Source of the DNA: Treponema succinifaciens DSM 2489
Lineage (GTDB): Bacteria; Spirochaetota; Spirochaetia; Treponematales; Treponemataceae
Assembly (NCBI RefSeq): GCF_000195275.1
Contig: NC_015385.1
Location: 682,001 to 746,000, forward strand
Direction of reading: 5' to 3'
Length of the DNA: 64,000 nt
Below the pieces are notes generated by a model that saw only the letters and a program-made list of their open reading frames with translations, did no database searches and was not told where the DNA came from. Both the position numbers and the translations under genes were made by a program. This document shows positions 52,008-60,653 of the stretch, in pieces (position 1 is the stretch's first letter; each line of letters starts with the position of its first letter).

Positions 52008-54247
52008 TAAGAAAAATAAATTTAAAGTGTGCAAGTTATAAAGAAGTTGCTTCATTAGAAACTGATAAGAAAATTAATCTTATATATGGATTAAACGGAA
52101 GTGGTAAGAGCACTTTTTCTGAATATCTAAGAAGATTAGATGATAATGATGAAAGATTTTCAAGGTGCTCCATTGAAACAGACAATGCTGAAAATAAATC
52201 AAAGCTTTCTCAGAACGAAAAGATACTTGTCTATAATCAAAAATGGGTAAACGAATCATTTTATGAAAATCCAACATTAAAAGGAATATTCTCATTATCA
52301 AAAGAAAACACAAATGCAAAAAAGAAAATTGATTCTGCAAATCAAGAAAAAGAGAAACTTGAAAAGTTAAAAAACACAAAAGAAGCCGACAAGGAAAAAT
52401 CCAAGAAATCTTTCGATAATAAAAAATCAAAAGTTATTGATTCAGTGTGGAAAGTAAAAACTGATTACACTGGCGGAGAACGAAAAACTGACAAATTTTT
52501 CAAAGGCTTAAAAAGTGATAAAACTGAATTCTTTAATCATATTCTCAAAATATCAAAACCAGCTTCTGCCCCTTTAAAAAGTATTGATGATATAAAAAAG
52601 GAACTTGATATAATTACTAACAAAAACGTAACAAAGATACTCCCTTTGAATCTTGTTAAATTCAATGGATTATCAGATGATGACATTTCTTTTTTGAAAA
52701 AGGAAATAGTAGGTAGTAGAAATTCAACTTTTTCATCTTTGCTTGAACATCTTCAAAATAGTGATTGGGTAAATGCAGGTTTTAAATATGTTGAAAATCA
52801 AAATGAATCGGCACTTTGTCCGTTTTGCCAGCAAAAGATTGATAAATCTCATCTTCTATCTGAATTGAAATCTTGTTTTGATAAATCTTATGAGCAAGAC
52901 AAACATAAACTGCAAAGCATACGTGACAATTATAAAAATCAAATTGAAAACATCTCTACCGAATCGATTTTTAAACAAAATGATTTATTGAAGGAGTATT
53001 CTCTAAATTATGAAACTACTCTTGAAAGTCTAAAAAACAAATTAAATAAGAACTTAGACGTTATAAAAGAAAAGATTTCCACTCCAAGCAAACCTGTTGT
53101 TTTAAATTCTGTAGAGTCTGAATTATTATCTTTGAATACAGTTATACAATCAGCAAATACTAAGATAGATGATTTTAATACCAAAATTGATCAAAAGGAT
53201 AAAACCCTAAAAATCTTGGAAAATCTGTTTTGGCAAAACATTAGACTACAATATGATGTATCCATCTCGAATTATGAAATTGAGAAAACAGAATTTGAAA
53301 AAGAACAGAAAACTTTTGACAGCGAAATTGAAGAAATCAAGGAAAAAATTGAAGAACAGAATAATATTATAGCCGAGCAATCAAAGTTGGTTTCTAATAT
53401 TGATGAGGCTGTTTCAAACATAAATAATCGCCTTGTAGATTTGGGTATCGATAGTTTTCAAATAGTGAAACACGACAATGACAAGGCAGAGTACAAACTT
53501 GTTCGCTTGGAAGAATCTGTTGATGATGTTTTTGAATCTTTAAGTGAAGGCGAAAAAATGATTATCAGTTTTCTTTATTTTATCGAAGAATGCAAAGGAA
53601 AAGAAGATTCTAAAACAATGGACAAGAAAAAAATTGTTGTAATAGACGACCCTATTTCTAGTTTATCACACATTTATGTTTTTAATGTTGCTGAATTAGT
53701 TAAAGCCGAGTTTACCAAAGATAATTTTGACAAATGGGAACAAGTCTTTATTTTAACGCATAGTTTATACTTTTTTTATGAATTGGTTGGCCAAAAAAAG
53801 TTTTCTCGTAAAGAACTTTCTGAAGCTCAACTGGCAAAGTTTCCTAATCTTTATCGACTCATAAAATCTCCATCTGGAACTAAAATTGTCACAATGCAAG
53901 CAAACGAAATTCAAAATGATTATCAAATGTATTGGTCTGTTGTGAATAATAAAGATAATCAGCCAGCATTAATAGCAAATTGTATGAGAAATATAATCGA
54001 TTATTTCTTTGGATTTATAGAAAAGAATGCTTTGGTGGAAGTATTTCAAAGGAAAGAATTTAAAGATACAAAATATCAGGCTTTCTATAGATACATAAAC
54101 AGAGAATCTCATTCAGATAACATAAATATTTATGATATGAAGGAATTTGATTATTCTAATTTTCAAGAGGCTTTTCATGAAGTATTTAGCTTAGCTGGTT
54201 ATGAAGAACACTATAATACAATGAAAAAAATTGGAATTGAAGGTTAA
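52004..54247 (+). CDS. RloC/PrrC-like AAA ATPase (AAA_13 type)
   Basis: A 747-residue SMC-like ABC ATPase. Walker A GLNGSGKST is near 28-36, a long coiled coil follows, with a zinc-hook-like CPFCQQK near 272-278, a second coiled coil, signature LSEGEKMIISFLYF, Walker B KKIVVIDDPISSLS near 540-553 and the switch His in ILTHSLYFF. The order matches RloC/PrrC-type proteins, which guard restriction systems and can cut tRNA; I cannot confirm the nuclease residues in the C-terminus (YINRESHSDN). It overlaps the methyltransferase gene by four bases. Confidence 0.8.
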   Translation: MIRKINLKCASYKEVASLETDKKINLIYGLNGSGKSTFSEYLRRLDDNDERFSRCSIETDNAENKSKLSQNEKILVYNQKWVNESFYENPTLKGIFSLSKENTNAKKKIDSANQEKEKLEKLKNTKEADKEKSKKSFDNKKSKVIDSVWKVKTDYTGGERKTDKFFKGLKSDKTEFFNHILKISKPASAPLKSIDDIKKELDIITNKNVTKILPLNLVKFNGLSDDDISFLKKEIVGSRNSTFSSLLEHLQNSDWVNAGFKYVENQNESALCPFCQQKIDKSHLLSELKSCFDKSYEQDKHKLQSIRDNYKNQIENISTESIFKQNDLLKEYSLNYETTLESLKNKLNKNLDVIKEKISTPSKPVVLNSVESELLSLNTVIQSANTKIDDFNTKIDQKDKTLKILENLFWQNIRLQYDVSISNYEIEKTEFEKEQKTFDSEIEEIKEKIEEQNNIIAEQSKLVSNIDEAVSNINNRLVDLGIDSFQIVKHDNDKAEYKLVRLEESVDDVFESLSEGEKMIISFLYFIEECKGKEDSKTMDKKKIVVIDDPISSLSHIYVFNVAELVKAEFTKDNFDKWEQVFILTHSLYFFYELVGQKKFSRKELSEAQLAKFPNLYRLIKSPSGTKIVTMQANEIQNDYQMYWSVVNNKDNQPALIANCMRNIIDYFFGFIEKNALVEVFQRKEFKDTKYQAFYRYINRESHSDNINIYDMKEFDYSNFQEAFHEVFSLAGYEEHYNTMKKIGIEG

Positions 54248-54281
54248 AATATTAAAGGAATAATATTCTTTGTAAAAAATC

Positions 54282-54332
54282 GCCTAACATTGTTTTCAAA
54301 GCCGACACAGCGGTCAAGCCGCTGTGCGGTTT
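54282..54332 (+). repeat. Left part of attC split by IS copy B
   Basis: Core GCCTAAC, arm GTTTTcAAAgCCG with two extrahelical bases, tip CACAGCGG-TCAAG-CCGCTGTG and CGGTTT. It continues at 55971-55986 (AAAACGATAGTTATGC) after the IS. Joining the parts restores a complete attC of a fourth sequence type. Confidence 0.9.
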
Positions 54333-54426
54333 GATATGTTGTGCCATTTGTCAACATAAAAAACTCCTTTTGAGAAAAAATATAAAAAAAAACGGAAGGA
54401 AAGCGATAGATCGGCACATGGCCATT

Positions 54427-54500
54427 CTGATATACGTGGATTCGCCTGAAAATCAGGTTTACCGACAGGTCAATGGTCCGCCTGGAATTCTTTCTCTCTA
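54427..54500 (-). ncRNA. Candidate bridge RNA segment of IS copy B
   Basis: Minus-strand sequence GGCGGACCATTGACCTGTCGGT, then a variable hairpin CCTGATTTTCAGG, then AATCCACGTATATCAGAATGGCC. The flanking blocks recur in copies A (about 32897-32965) and C (about 33790-33880) while the sequence between them differs in each. A conserved frame with variable loops is expected of a guide RNA, but the exact ends cannot be set here. Confidence 0.5.
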
Positions 54501-54650
54501 ACTGCGAGCATAGGAAGTTAAAAAGTTTCCCGCTCATAAACCGCTCGAAGATAATTCCTTAAATGCTCACAAATTCCTTCCGTTATGATACAAGTTAATT
54601 TTTCGCCAGAATATCTTTAGCGAAAGTTTCATCCCGCAGGTGATTTGATT

Positions 54651-55865
54651 TCATTGCGCAATAAACTCCTCGACCGTTTTTTGAATGTCGGAAAGCTCCC
54701 CCTCATCAATTTTGTTCAAGGCAGTTTTCCTGTTGTCAACAAAATTCATCATTCCCCAGACAAAACATGCAAGCTCCCTTGCCCCCGCCGTCGTTACTAG
54801 ATTGTAGGGGAGCCCTTTTTGGGAAAGATAAAGCATTCTTTTTCTGAGCCTGAGCGTGCACTTGTCCGCGTAAGAAACGATGGCGGCGGACGCATTTTTC
54901 TGCCGCTCTTTTACCCTGACTGATTTTGCCGTGACAACAGAATGCATTCTAAGGCTTCCCGCACACTCAACAAGAAGACTTCTGACTCTTGAATTCCCAG
55001 CTTTCGTAATCGCCGTGTGCCGTACTCTATTTCCGCTTGAATCCTCGCCGGGACAAAGTCCTATAAAGCTTACGAAGGACTTCGCCTTTGAAAAACGGGA
55101 AAAATCCCCGATTTCCGCGACAATCGAAATAGCGGAGACATAACTGATTCCAGAGATGCACACCAGAGCATCAATTTTTTCCCTCACTTCATCATCCTTG
55201 CAGAGTTCCAGAATCTTCGCCTCAATTCTCTGAACTTTGTCCATGAGCGTTATTACTTCGGCGTGATATTCCTCAAATGATTCCTGAAGCCACTTGTCAG
55301 CGAAGTTCATCGTCCTGAGCCAAGCCATGTGAGCCTGCGTCCAGTAATGGCCGCTCTGAGGATAAGGCAAGCCCATTCGCAGCAGGAAAGAAAGGAGGTT
55401 CTGCTTTGCTTTTTTGAGCATGGTGATTTTTGCCGTCCTGACCCGTGTATATTCCTTTATCGCCTCAAGTTTTTCAGAAGGAAGGCAGACAGGGCTGTAG
55501 GTTTTGAAGGCGAGAGTCTTTGCAAGAAGGCGGGCGTCCATCCTGTCTGTCTTGACTTTCTGACCAGGTGCCTTTGCTATTGTCGATGGGGCGATAATGA
55601 CGCAGGCGAAGTCTTCTTTTTGAAGTTTTCTGCAAAGTCCGTATCCTGTGGGACCTGCCTCGTATCCAATAAGAAAAACTGCATCTTGCCCGACTGATTT
55701 TTGAAGGTTCTTCAGGTAGTGAAGCGTGCTTTCAAATTTGGAAGAGCTTTTGTGCTCCGCGAATAATTTGTCTTCACGGCTGTCATAAGCACAGAAAGAA
55801 TTTGTGTCCTTGTGCACGTCAATTCCGACATAGATTACTTTTGTGTTCTCTGTTACATTGTTCAT
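54651..55865 (-). CDS. IS110/IS1111-type transposase (DEDD recombinase)
   Basis: A 404-residue RNA-guided recombinase of the IS110 family. The N-terminal RuvC-like DEDD domain has Asp in VIYVGIDVHKD, Glu in LIGYEAGPTGYGL and two Asp in KTDRMDARLLAK. The C-terminal Transposase_20-type domain reads LVCISGISYVSAISIVAEIGDF and GLCPGEDSSGNRVRHTAITKAGNSR, with the serine of the second active site. The ATG at 55865 has AAGGAG; a longer open frame upstream would run out of the element. It appears intact and could mobilise copies A and C. Confidence 0.92.
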   Translation of the reverse strand: MNNVTENTKVIYVGIDVHKDTNSFCAYDSREDKLFAEHKSSSKFESTLHYLKNLQKSVGQDAVFLIGYEAGPTGYGLCRKLQKEDFACVIIAPSTIAKAPGQKVKTDRMDARLLAKTLAFKTYSPVCLPSEKLEAIKEYTRVRTAKITMLKKAKQNLLSFLLRMGLPYPQSGHYWTQAHMAWLRTMNFADKWLQESFEEYHAEVITLMDKVQRIEAKILELCKDDEVREKIDALVCISGISYVSAISIVAEIGDFSRFSKAKSFVSFIGLCPGEDSSGNRVRHTAITKAGNSRVRSLLVECAGSLRMHSVVTAKSVRVKERQKNASAAIVSYADKCTLRLRKRMLYLSQKGLPYNLVTTAGARELACFVWGMMNFVDNRKTALNKIDEGELSDIQKTVEEFIAQ

Positions 55866-55970
55866 TGTAGTGCTCCTTTTTGCATGAGGCAGGTCATGCT
55901 TGTTGTTTTCTATTCCAAGTTTACGACCGAACCCTCGATTCTGCAAACCTGGTGGCACTACATATTGTCT

Positions 55971-56004
55971 AAAACGATAGTTATGCCCACGCCCCACTGG
56001 GGCG
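55971..56004 (+). repeat. Right part of split attC plus cassette-start hairpin
   Basis: AAAACGATA then core GTTATGC (55980-55986), then the hairpin CGCCCC-ACT-GGGGCG at 55990-56004 three bases after the core. Confidence 0.85.
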
Positions 56005-56031
56005 GTAGGATTTTTAGTATTTAAAATTTTT

Positions 56032-56081
56032 GGACATACAAATTTTCTCCAAAAAATAAAAATTGGAAGTAATGTATGTCC
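56032..56081 (+). promoter_or_regulatory. Inverted repeat covering the start codon of the type IIG-like gene
   Basis: GGACATACA (56032-56040) is the exact complement of TGTATGTCC (56073-56081), which contains the start ATG. A second stem TTTTTGGA / TCCAAAAA (56027-56034, 56048-56055) competes with it. Could be an operator or a leader that hides the start; inference. Confidence 0.4.
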
Positions 56082-58367
56082 GAAAAATTTTCAACAGAAA
56101 AAGATGGCCAAATAGATTTCTACAATCAGTTTCTGCCAAGAATAAATCCTAATTTAACAGTTGAAGATATTATTGCAAATAATAATGACGGAGTATTAAA
56201 TGGCAATTTAATTGAGTTTAAGCTTTCCGTGAAAGATTTAAATGAAGTTCTTTTTCAGTGTATAAAATATCTTTCGGCATTAAGAATAAAAGGAACTCCT
56301 GTTCCTGCAAGTATTGTAATCGTAGATTTAAATTCAACAAAATCATATTTGTACAAATCAGAGAATTATCTTGAATTCATAGAAAAAATATATAACGGTG
56401 GTGCTTCAAAAAATAATTCAGGCTTTATCGGTGGTGAACCAGAACAAATATTTAACTATTCAAAATCCGTAGAAACTGAAAATTTAATTTCATTGTTAAA
56501 GGAAAATACTTTTACAAAAATCCACATTGATGAAAACTGTATTGTAGGTTGGGCAGAACATTATTACAGAATAAAAGAAATAGCTAGAAAAGAAGATTTT
56601 CTTGGTGATGATAAAGGAAAACATAAAACAATAGGTGAAATCAGAAATCCGACAGTTTTTAAAGATTATATTTATGCTTATGAAGGTGAAACAAACGTTA
56701 AGTTCAATTACCTTATGGATAAACTTAACGATACAATCCTAAAGAAAAATCTCGGTGCTTTTTACACACATCCTCTTTACGCTCAAAAAGCTGCTGAACT
56801 TGTAAGGAAAGCAATTGAACGAGTTCCAGAAGGTAATGATTACATCATTCTTGACCGCTGTGCCGGAACTGGTAATTTGGAAAGTGCCTTGACAGATGAA
56901 GAATTATCTCATTGTATTGTATCTACGGTAGAATACTATGAGTATAAAGTTTTACAAGAACTTATCGGCTCAAAAGTCAGGGCTATAATTCCGCCTACAG
57001 AAACAAAGGAAACTTTTAACGCAGGTTTAGTAAACGGAGCAGATGCACTTTCAAAAGAATATGTTGAAAATGAAGTTATAAAACAATATATAGATAACCC
57101 CAAATATACTATCATTCTTTTTGAAAATCCACCGTATGCCGAAACAACTTCCATCGAACATCAGAAGTCTGGCAAAGGAAAAGAATCATCTGCCTGGAAG
57201 CAGTCATATGTTGTTACGGAAATGAAAAAGGAAGTCAAAGGCACAGTTTCAAATGATTTGGGCAATGCATTTATATGGTCTGCTTTTAAATTTTATCTTC
57301 GTCAGCCAACAGATAGTTACATTGTTTTCTCTCCAGTAAAATATTGGAAGGCTCAGCATCTAATAAATAAAAAATTCCTTGACGGTTACGCATTCAATCG
57401 CCGACATTTTCATACAAATATAGATGCTTGTGTTATGTGTGCATTATGGAGCAATGAAAATTCAAATATTAATGAGATAAAAATCAACGGTATTGACATT
57501 GATGAAAAAACAAATAAATTCAGAGATGAAATAGTTTTACCAGTTAAACAGATTTTTAATTCTTACAGCGACTTTTATTTTGATAAACAGAAATATGACG
57601 CAGATAAACAAAGTTCAATTCTTTGCAATCTTGATGGTACTGAATACACAGGTAATACACGAAGAGTAAATCCAGTTGTAAATGAAAATATCATTGGATA
57701 TTTGGCTGTTTATAGTTCAGGTTTTGATAATCCAGATTTACATTCAAGTTTACTTACTTGTGGAAGATATGATGGTAATGGATTTTATCTTCGTAAAACT
57801 AATTATTTGGAAAAACTTCCAATGTTTGCTGCAAGTCGTTATATAACTTACAACCGGGAATGGACGGAACGGGCAAGAATTATGAAATCTGCCGATAAAG
57901 CGGAAACATTTTTTGCTGACGCAAAAAATGGAAAATTAAACAATTTCTTTTTGAAATGTCTTTTGTTCACTTGTATTGAAATGCAGAATCACTGCCGAAC
58001 TTTTACAGGTTCAGACGGTCGTTTTTACAGAAATGAACTTTGTTTGGATACAACAAACGGCGAAACTGTTGCTTCAAAGGATATAAAAAATCTAAAGGCA
58101 AACGAAACGGAAAAGACAATTCTAGAATTATATTCGACCTTGTTAAATCATGTAAAAGAAACAAAAGAATACAGGAAAGAATTAACTTATGGTATTTATC
58201 AAATCTTTGCAGAAATAGATACATCATATACCGATGAAATAACTGGAAAAACGGTGTATAATAACATTCAGGTACATTCAGATTTACAGGCAATGAAAGA
58301 ATTGTGTAAGACTTACTACAATACGGAAATAGTTCCCGTACTATTTAAATATGAATTTTTGAAGTAA
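56076..58367 (+). CDS. Cassette 13: type IIG-like restriction-modification enzyme
   Basis: A 763-residue single-chain enzyme. The N-terminus has NDGVLNGNLIEFKLSV with an E-x-K (Glu47, Lys49) after an Asp, as in PD-(D/E)XK nucleases. The gamma-class N6-adenine methyltransferase core follows: motif X GAFYTHPLYAQKAAELV (about 229-245), motif I ILDRCAGTGNLE (about 257-268) and catalytic ENPPYAE (about 350-356). The C-terminal 300 residues should contain the target-recognition part. It is a whole restriction-modification system on one integron cassette. Confidence 0.82.
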   Translation: MSEKFSTEKDGQIDFYNQFLPRINPNLTVEDIIANNNDGVLNGNLIEFKLSVKDLNEVLFQCIKYLSALRIKGTPVPASIVIVDLNSTKSYLYKSENYLEFIEKIYNGGASKNNSGFIGGEPEQIFNYSKSVETENLISLLKENTFTKIHIDENCIVGWAEHYYRIKEIARKEDFLGDDKGKHKTIGEIRNPTVFKDYIYAYEGETNVKFNYLMDKLNDTILKKNLGAFYTHPLYAQKAAELVRKAIERVPEGNDYIILDRCAGTGNLESALTDEELSHCIVSTVEYYEYKVLQELIGSKVRAIIPPTETKETFNAGLVNGADALSKEYVENEVIKQYIDNPKYTIILFENPPYAETTSIEHQKSGKGKESSAWKQSYVVTEMKKEVKGTVSNDLGNAFIWSAFKFYLRQPTDSYIVFSPVKYWKAQHLINKKFLDGYAFNRRHFHTNIDACVMCALWSNENSNINEIKINGIDIDEKTNKFRDEIVLPVKQIFNSYSDFYFDKQKYDADKQSSILCNLDGTEYTGNTRRVNPVVNENIIGYLAVYSSGFDNPDLHSSLLTCGRYDGNGFYLRKTNYLEKLPMFAASRYITYNREWTERARIMKSADKAETFFADAKNGKLNNFFLKCLLFTCIEMQNHCRTFTGSDGRFYRNELCLDTTNGETVASKDIKNLKANETEKTILELYSTLLNHVKETKEYRKELTYGIYQIFAEIDTSYTDEITGKTVYNNIQVHSDLQAMKELCKTYYNTEIVPVLFKYEFLK

Positions 58368-58378
58368 ATCTATTGTAC

Positions 58379-58398
58379 GCGGCAGTCGGTGCTGCCGC
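58379..58398 (+). terminator. Hairpin after the type IIG-like gene
   Basis: Perfect 7-bp stem GCGGCAG / CTGCCGC with loop TCGGTG, 12 bases after the stop, followed by AT-rich sequence ending TTTTT. Resembles the tail-repeat hairpins (preceded by TGTAC). Confidence 0.55.
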
Positions 58399-58425
58399 TA
58401 AAAGATATATTTTTGTAGTAACAAG

Positions 58426-58489
58426 GCATAACAAGAGGTTCGTAGCCGACACGCGGTCAAGCCGCGTGCGGTACAACCCATTGTTATAC
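58426..58489 (+). repeat. attC of cassette 13 (short type)
   Basis: Cores GCATAAC and GTTATAC; left arm AGAGGTTcGTAgCCG; tip ACACGCGG-TCAAG-CCGCGTGC; right arm CGGTACAACC. Next cassette hairpin CGGCTT-ATT-GAGCCG at 58493-58507 (one wobble). Confidence 0.92.
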
Positions 58490-58524
58490 GGACGGCTTAT
58501 TGAGCCGCTTTTTAGAGGAATAAA

Positions 58525-59388
58525 ATGGAAATTCAGAAACTAAAACCAATAGATTTAAAGACTTCAACTTGTGTAAATGAAAAATGGATACAAGAACAAA
58601 TCGCGAATGATCCTTCAATGTTGGGTCTTGGCGATATTGTATTAAAAGATAAAGAAAGAATACAGCCTAATGCTGGTAGATTAGATTTACTGTTTCAAGA
58701 TTCTGAAGCAAATAAACGCTATGAAATAGAATTGCAATTAGGAAAAACAGATGAAAGTCATATTATCAGAACGATTGAGTATTGGGACATAGAACGGAAA
58801 AGATATCCGCAATATGAACACTGTGCTGTTATAATTGCAGAAGATATTACTTCTCGATTCTTAAATGTTATACAATTATTTAATGGGAATATACCTTTAA
58901 TTGCTTTAAAAATGTCTGCATTTGAAGTAAATGGTGGAATTTCACTAATTTTTACAAAAATACTTGATGAAATAAAACTTGGTCTTGATGGGGATGACGA
59001 AGAAATTGAAGAAATTACAGATAGAAATTATTGGGAACAAAAAGGAACAAAAGACACTATAAAACAGGTTGACGAAATTTTTGAGATAATAAAAGAAATA
59101 GATAATACCTTTGAGTTAAAATACAATAAATTTTATATTGGTTTAAGTAAAAATGGAATTGCAAGCAATTTTGCAATTATGCGTGCGAAAAAATCATTTG
59201 TGCGACTTGAGATAAAATCTGAGCCAGATGATGAAATCAAGAATATTTTGGAAACAAATGAACTTGATGAAATGGAGTATTCTTCAAGAAATAACCGCTA
59301 TAGAATTAATTTCAGTAAAAATGAGATAAAAGAGAAAAGAGACGCTATAAAGCAATTATTGGAATTGTCTTATAAAAAATGGAATTAG
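58525..59388 (+). CDS. Cassette 14: PD-(D/E)XK nuclease-like protein
   Basis: A 287-residue protein. The segment AGRLDLLFQDSEANKRYEIELQLGKTDESHIIRTIEYWD (about 51-89) has an Asp in a hydrophobic strand and E-x-Q fifteen residues later, a known variant of the PD-(D/E)XK core in which Gln replaces Lys. The C-terminal 100 residues (FYIGLSKNGIASNFAIMRAKKSFVRLEIK ... RYRINFSK) resemble DUF5655-type domains. A restriction-like or defence role is inference. AGAGGAAT precedes the ATG. Confidence 0.7.
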   Translation: MEIQKLKPIDLKTSTCVNEKWIQEQIANDPSMLGLGDIVLKDKERIQPNAGRLDLLFQDSEANKRYEIELQLGKTDESHIIRTIEYWDIERKRYPQYEHCAVIIAEDITSRFLNVIQLFNGNIPLIALKMSAFEVNGGISLIFTKILDEIKLGLDGDDEEIEEITDRNYWEQKGTKDTIKQVDEIFEIIKEIDNTFELKYNKFYIGLSKNGIASNFAIMRAKKSFVRLEIKSEPDDEIKNILETNELDEMEYSSRNNRYRINFSKNEIKEKRDAIKQLLELSYKKWN

Positions 59389-59391
59389 GAA

Positions 59392-59426
59392 CAATTTTTC
59401 AGCAAGTCAAGCTTGCTGAAAAATTG
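59392..59426. repeat. TCAAG-loop hairpin (15-bp stem)
   Basis: Perfect stem CAATTTTTCAGCAAG / CTTGCTGAAAAATTG around TCAAG, four bases after the stop of the preceding gene. A tail repeat with the hairpin GCGGC-TTTGC-GCCGC (near 59465-59480) follows up to the attC. Confidence 0.85.
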
Positions 59427-59577
59427 AAACATTGAATTTTAGGGCGAAGCAAGGAAGCGGTTGTACGCGGCTTTGCGCCGCTTGAAAATATAAGAAGTAA
59501 AAACTTTTTATATAGAAAGATTTTTTGAAATGCAATAAATATGAACTTTATGGATTTGTAAAATCTGTAAATGTATC

Positions 59578-59710
59578 GTATAACATGGTTTTCAAAACCG
59601 ATAAAAACTTTGTCACAAAAGTTGCTCATCGTGGCTTTACGCCACCGCAACTTTTGCGCCAATTTTGCCTTCGGCAAAACCGTTTTTACGGTTTAAAACG
59701 CTAGTTATGA
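59578..59710 (+). repeat. attC of cassette 14 (long type)
   Basis: Cores GTATAAC and GTTATGA; same architecture as the sites at 43155 and 45962, with tip GTGGC-TTTAC-GCCAC and side hairpin TTTTGCC / GGCAAAA. Next cassette hairpin CAGGC(a)C-ACT-GGCCTG at 59714-59729. Confidence 0.9.
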
Positions 59711-59747
59711 CGACAGGCACACTGGCCTGCTTTTGGGAGAAGTGAAA

Positions 59748-60227
59748 ATGAAAAGGTTAATTTCTTTGGTGTTTATAATTTTCGCATATTGCACAATAGT
59801 TTCTTCACAAGAAGCAAAACTGCCTGATATTATAGAAACACCAGTAGGTAACTTTATAAAAGACGGACGTCTTTATAGCTGCGAACTTGAAAAAGACGGC
59901 CATTGGATTTTTCTTAGAGCATTCGCTGAGGAAAACATATCTCAACAACAACTTGACCAAAAACTTCTTATCCTTCAAGAAAAATTTTTACATTTGTCAG
60001 AATTTGAAAAAAAAGTTTTTTCTTACGCAGCCAAAAATGCAGCTGACGGTAAATATAAAAAATTAATTGAAAAATCGACAAAGCATATTGTATCTATAAT
60101 GATTGATGATTCTGACAAATTGCAATTCTGTCTTATGACGGAAGAAAGTATTATTCACGGTTGTGATTTTATTGTCGTGTATTGTGAGCTGGATGGTTCT
60201 TTTGAAACAGTAGCACTTGTCGGATAG
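59748..60227 (+). CDS. Cassette 15: exported hypothetical protein
   Basis: A 159-residue protein with a signal peptide (MKRLISLVFIIFAYCTIVSSQE) and an alpha/beta mature part (DGHWIFLRAFAEENISQQQLDQKLLILQEKF). No family recognised. The ATG at 59748 follows GGGAGAAG. Followed by tail repeats before the next attC. Confidence 0.7.
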   Translation: MKRLISLVFIIFAYCTIVSSQEAKLPDIIETPVGNFIKDGRLYSCELEKDGHWIFLRAFAEENISQQQLDQKLLILQEKFLHLSEFEKKVFSYAAKNAADGKYKKLIEKSTKHIVSIMIDDSDKLQFCLMTEESIIHGCDFIVVYCELDGSFETVALVG

Positions 60228-60557
60228 GAATATATTTTAGAGAGTTAAATTTTTCTTCTAAAAATTAAAAAAGGAATATTTTAGAAAGCAAGTCAAGCTT
60301 GCTTTCTAAAATTAAATTGAACTTTAGGGGTTACGCAGAGAAGCGATTTTAGGAAAAGAAGAATAATTTTTTATTCGAGTCAAGCTCGAATAAAAAATTA
60401 TGAAATTTAACTTTAGGGCTTGGACGAAGAAGCGGTTGTACGCGGCTTTACGCCGCTTAGAATTTTACAAAATGAAGCATTGTTCTAAAATATAATACAT
60501 AATCTTCTTAAAGGAAAAGATTTAAGAAATCTAATTCTGTATAAGAAATATAATTTG
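60228..60557. repeat. Two TCAAG hairpins and a tail repeat (330-base gap)
   Basis: No gene. Stem TTTTAGAAAGCAAG / CTTGCTTTCTAAAA (60279-60311) and stem AATTTTTTATTCGAG / CTCGAATAAAAAATT (60365-60399), both with loop TCAAG. Then the tail repeat TTTAGGGCTTGGACGAAGAA with hairpin GCGGC-TTTAC-GCCGC (near 60440-60457) and GAAGCATTGTTCTAAAAT. Confidence 0.8.
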
Positions 60558-60621
60558 TCATAACAAGAGGTTCGTAGCCGACAGGCAGTCAAGCTGCCTG
60601 CGGTACAACCCATTGTTATGT
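60558..60621 (+). repeat. attC of cassette 15 (short type)
   Basis: Cores TCATAAC and GTTATGT; tip CAGGCAG-TCAAG-CTGCCTG; two extrahelical bases. Next cassette hairpin 60625-60640. Confidence 0.92.
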
Positions 60622-60653
60622 GGACGCCCGCACTGGGGCGCTTAGGAGTAAAA

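Larger units (their letters stand above)
54333..55970 (-). mobile_element. IS110/IS1111-type element, copy B (complete)
   Basis: A 1638-bp element inserted in an attC right arm. On the minus strand: left end AGACAATATGTAGTGCCA, about 105 bases of leader, the transposase, then about 318 non-coding bases to the right end GGCACAACATATC. The long non-coding region after the transposase is where IS1111-group elements are reported to encode their bridge RNA. No target duplication is seen, as usual for the family. IS1111-attC elements are known to target integron attC sites. Confidence 0.9.
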
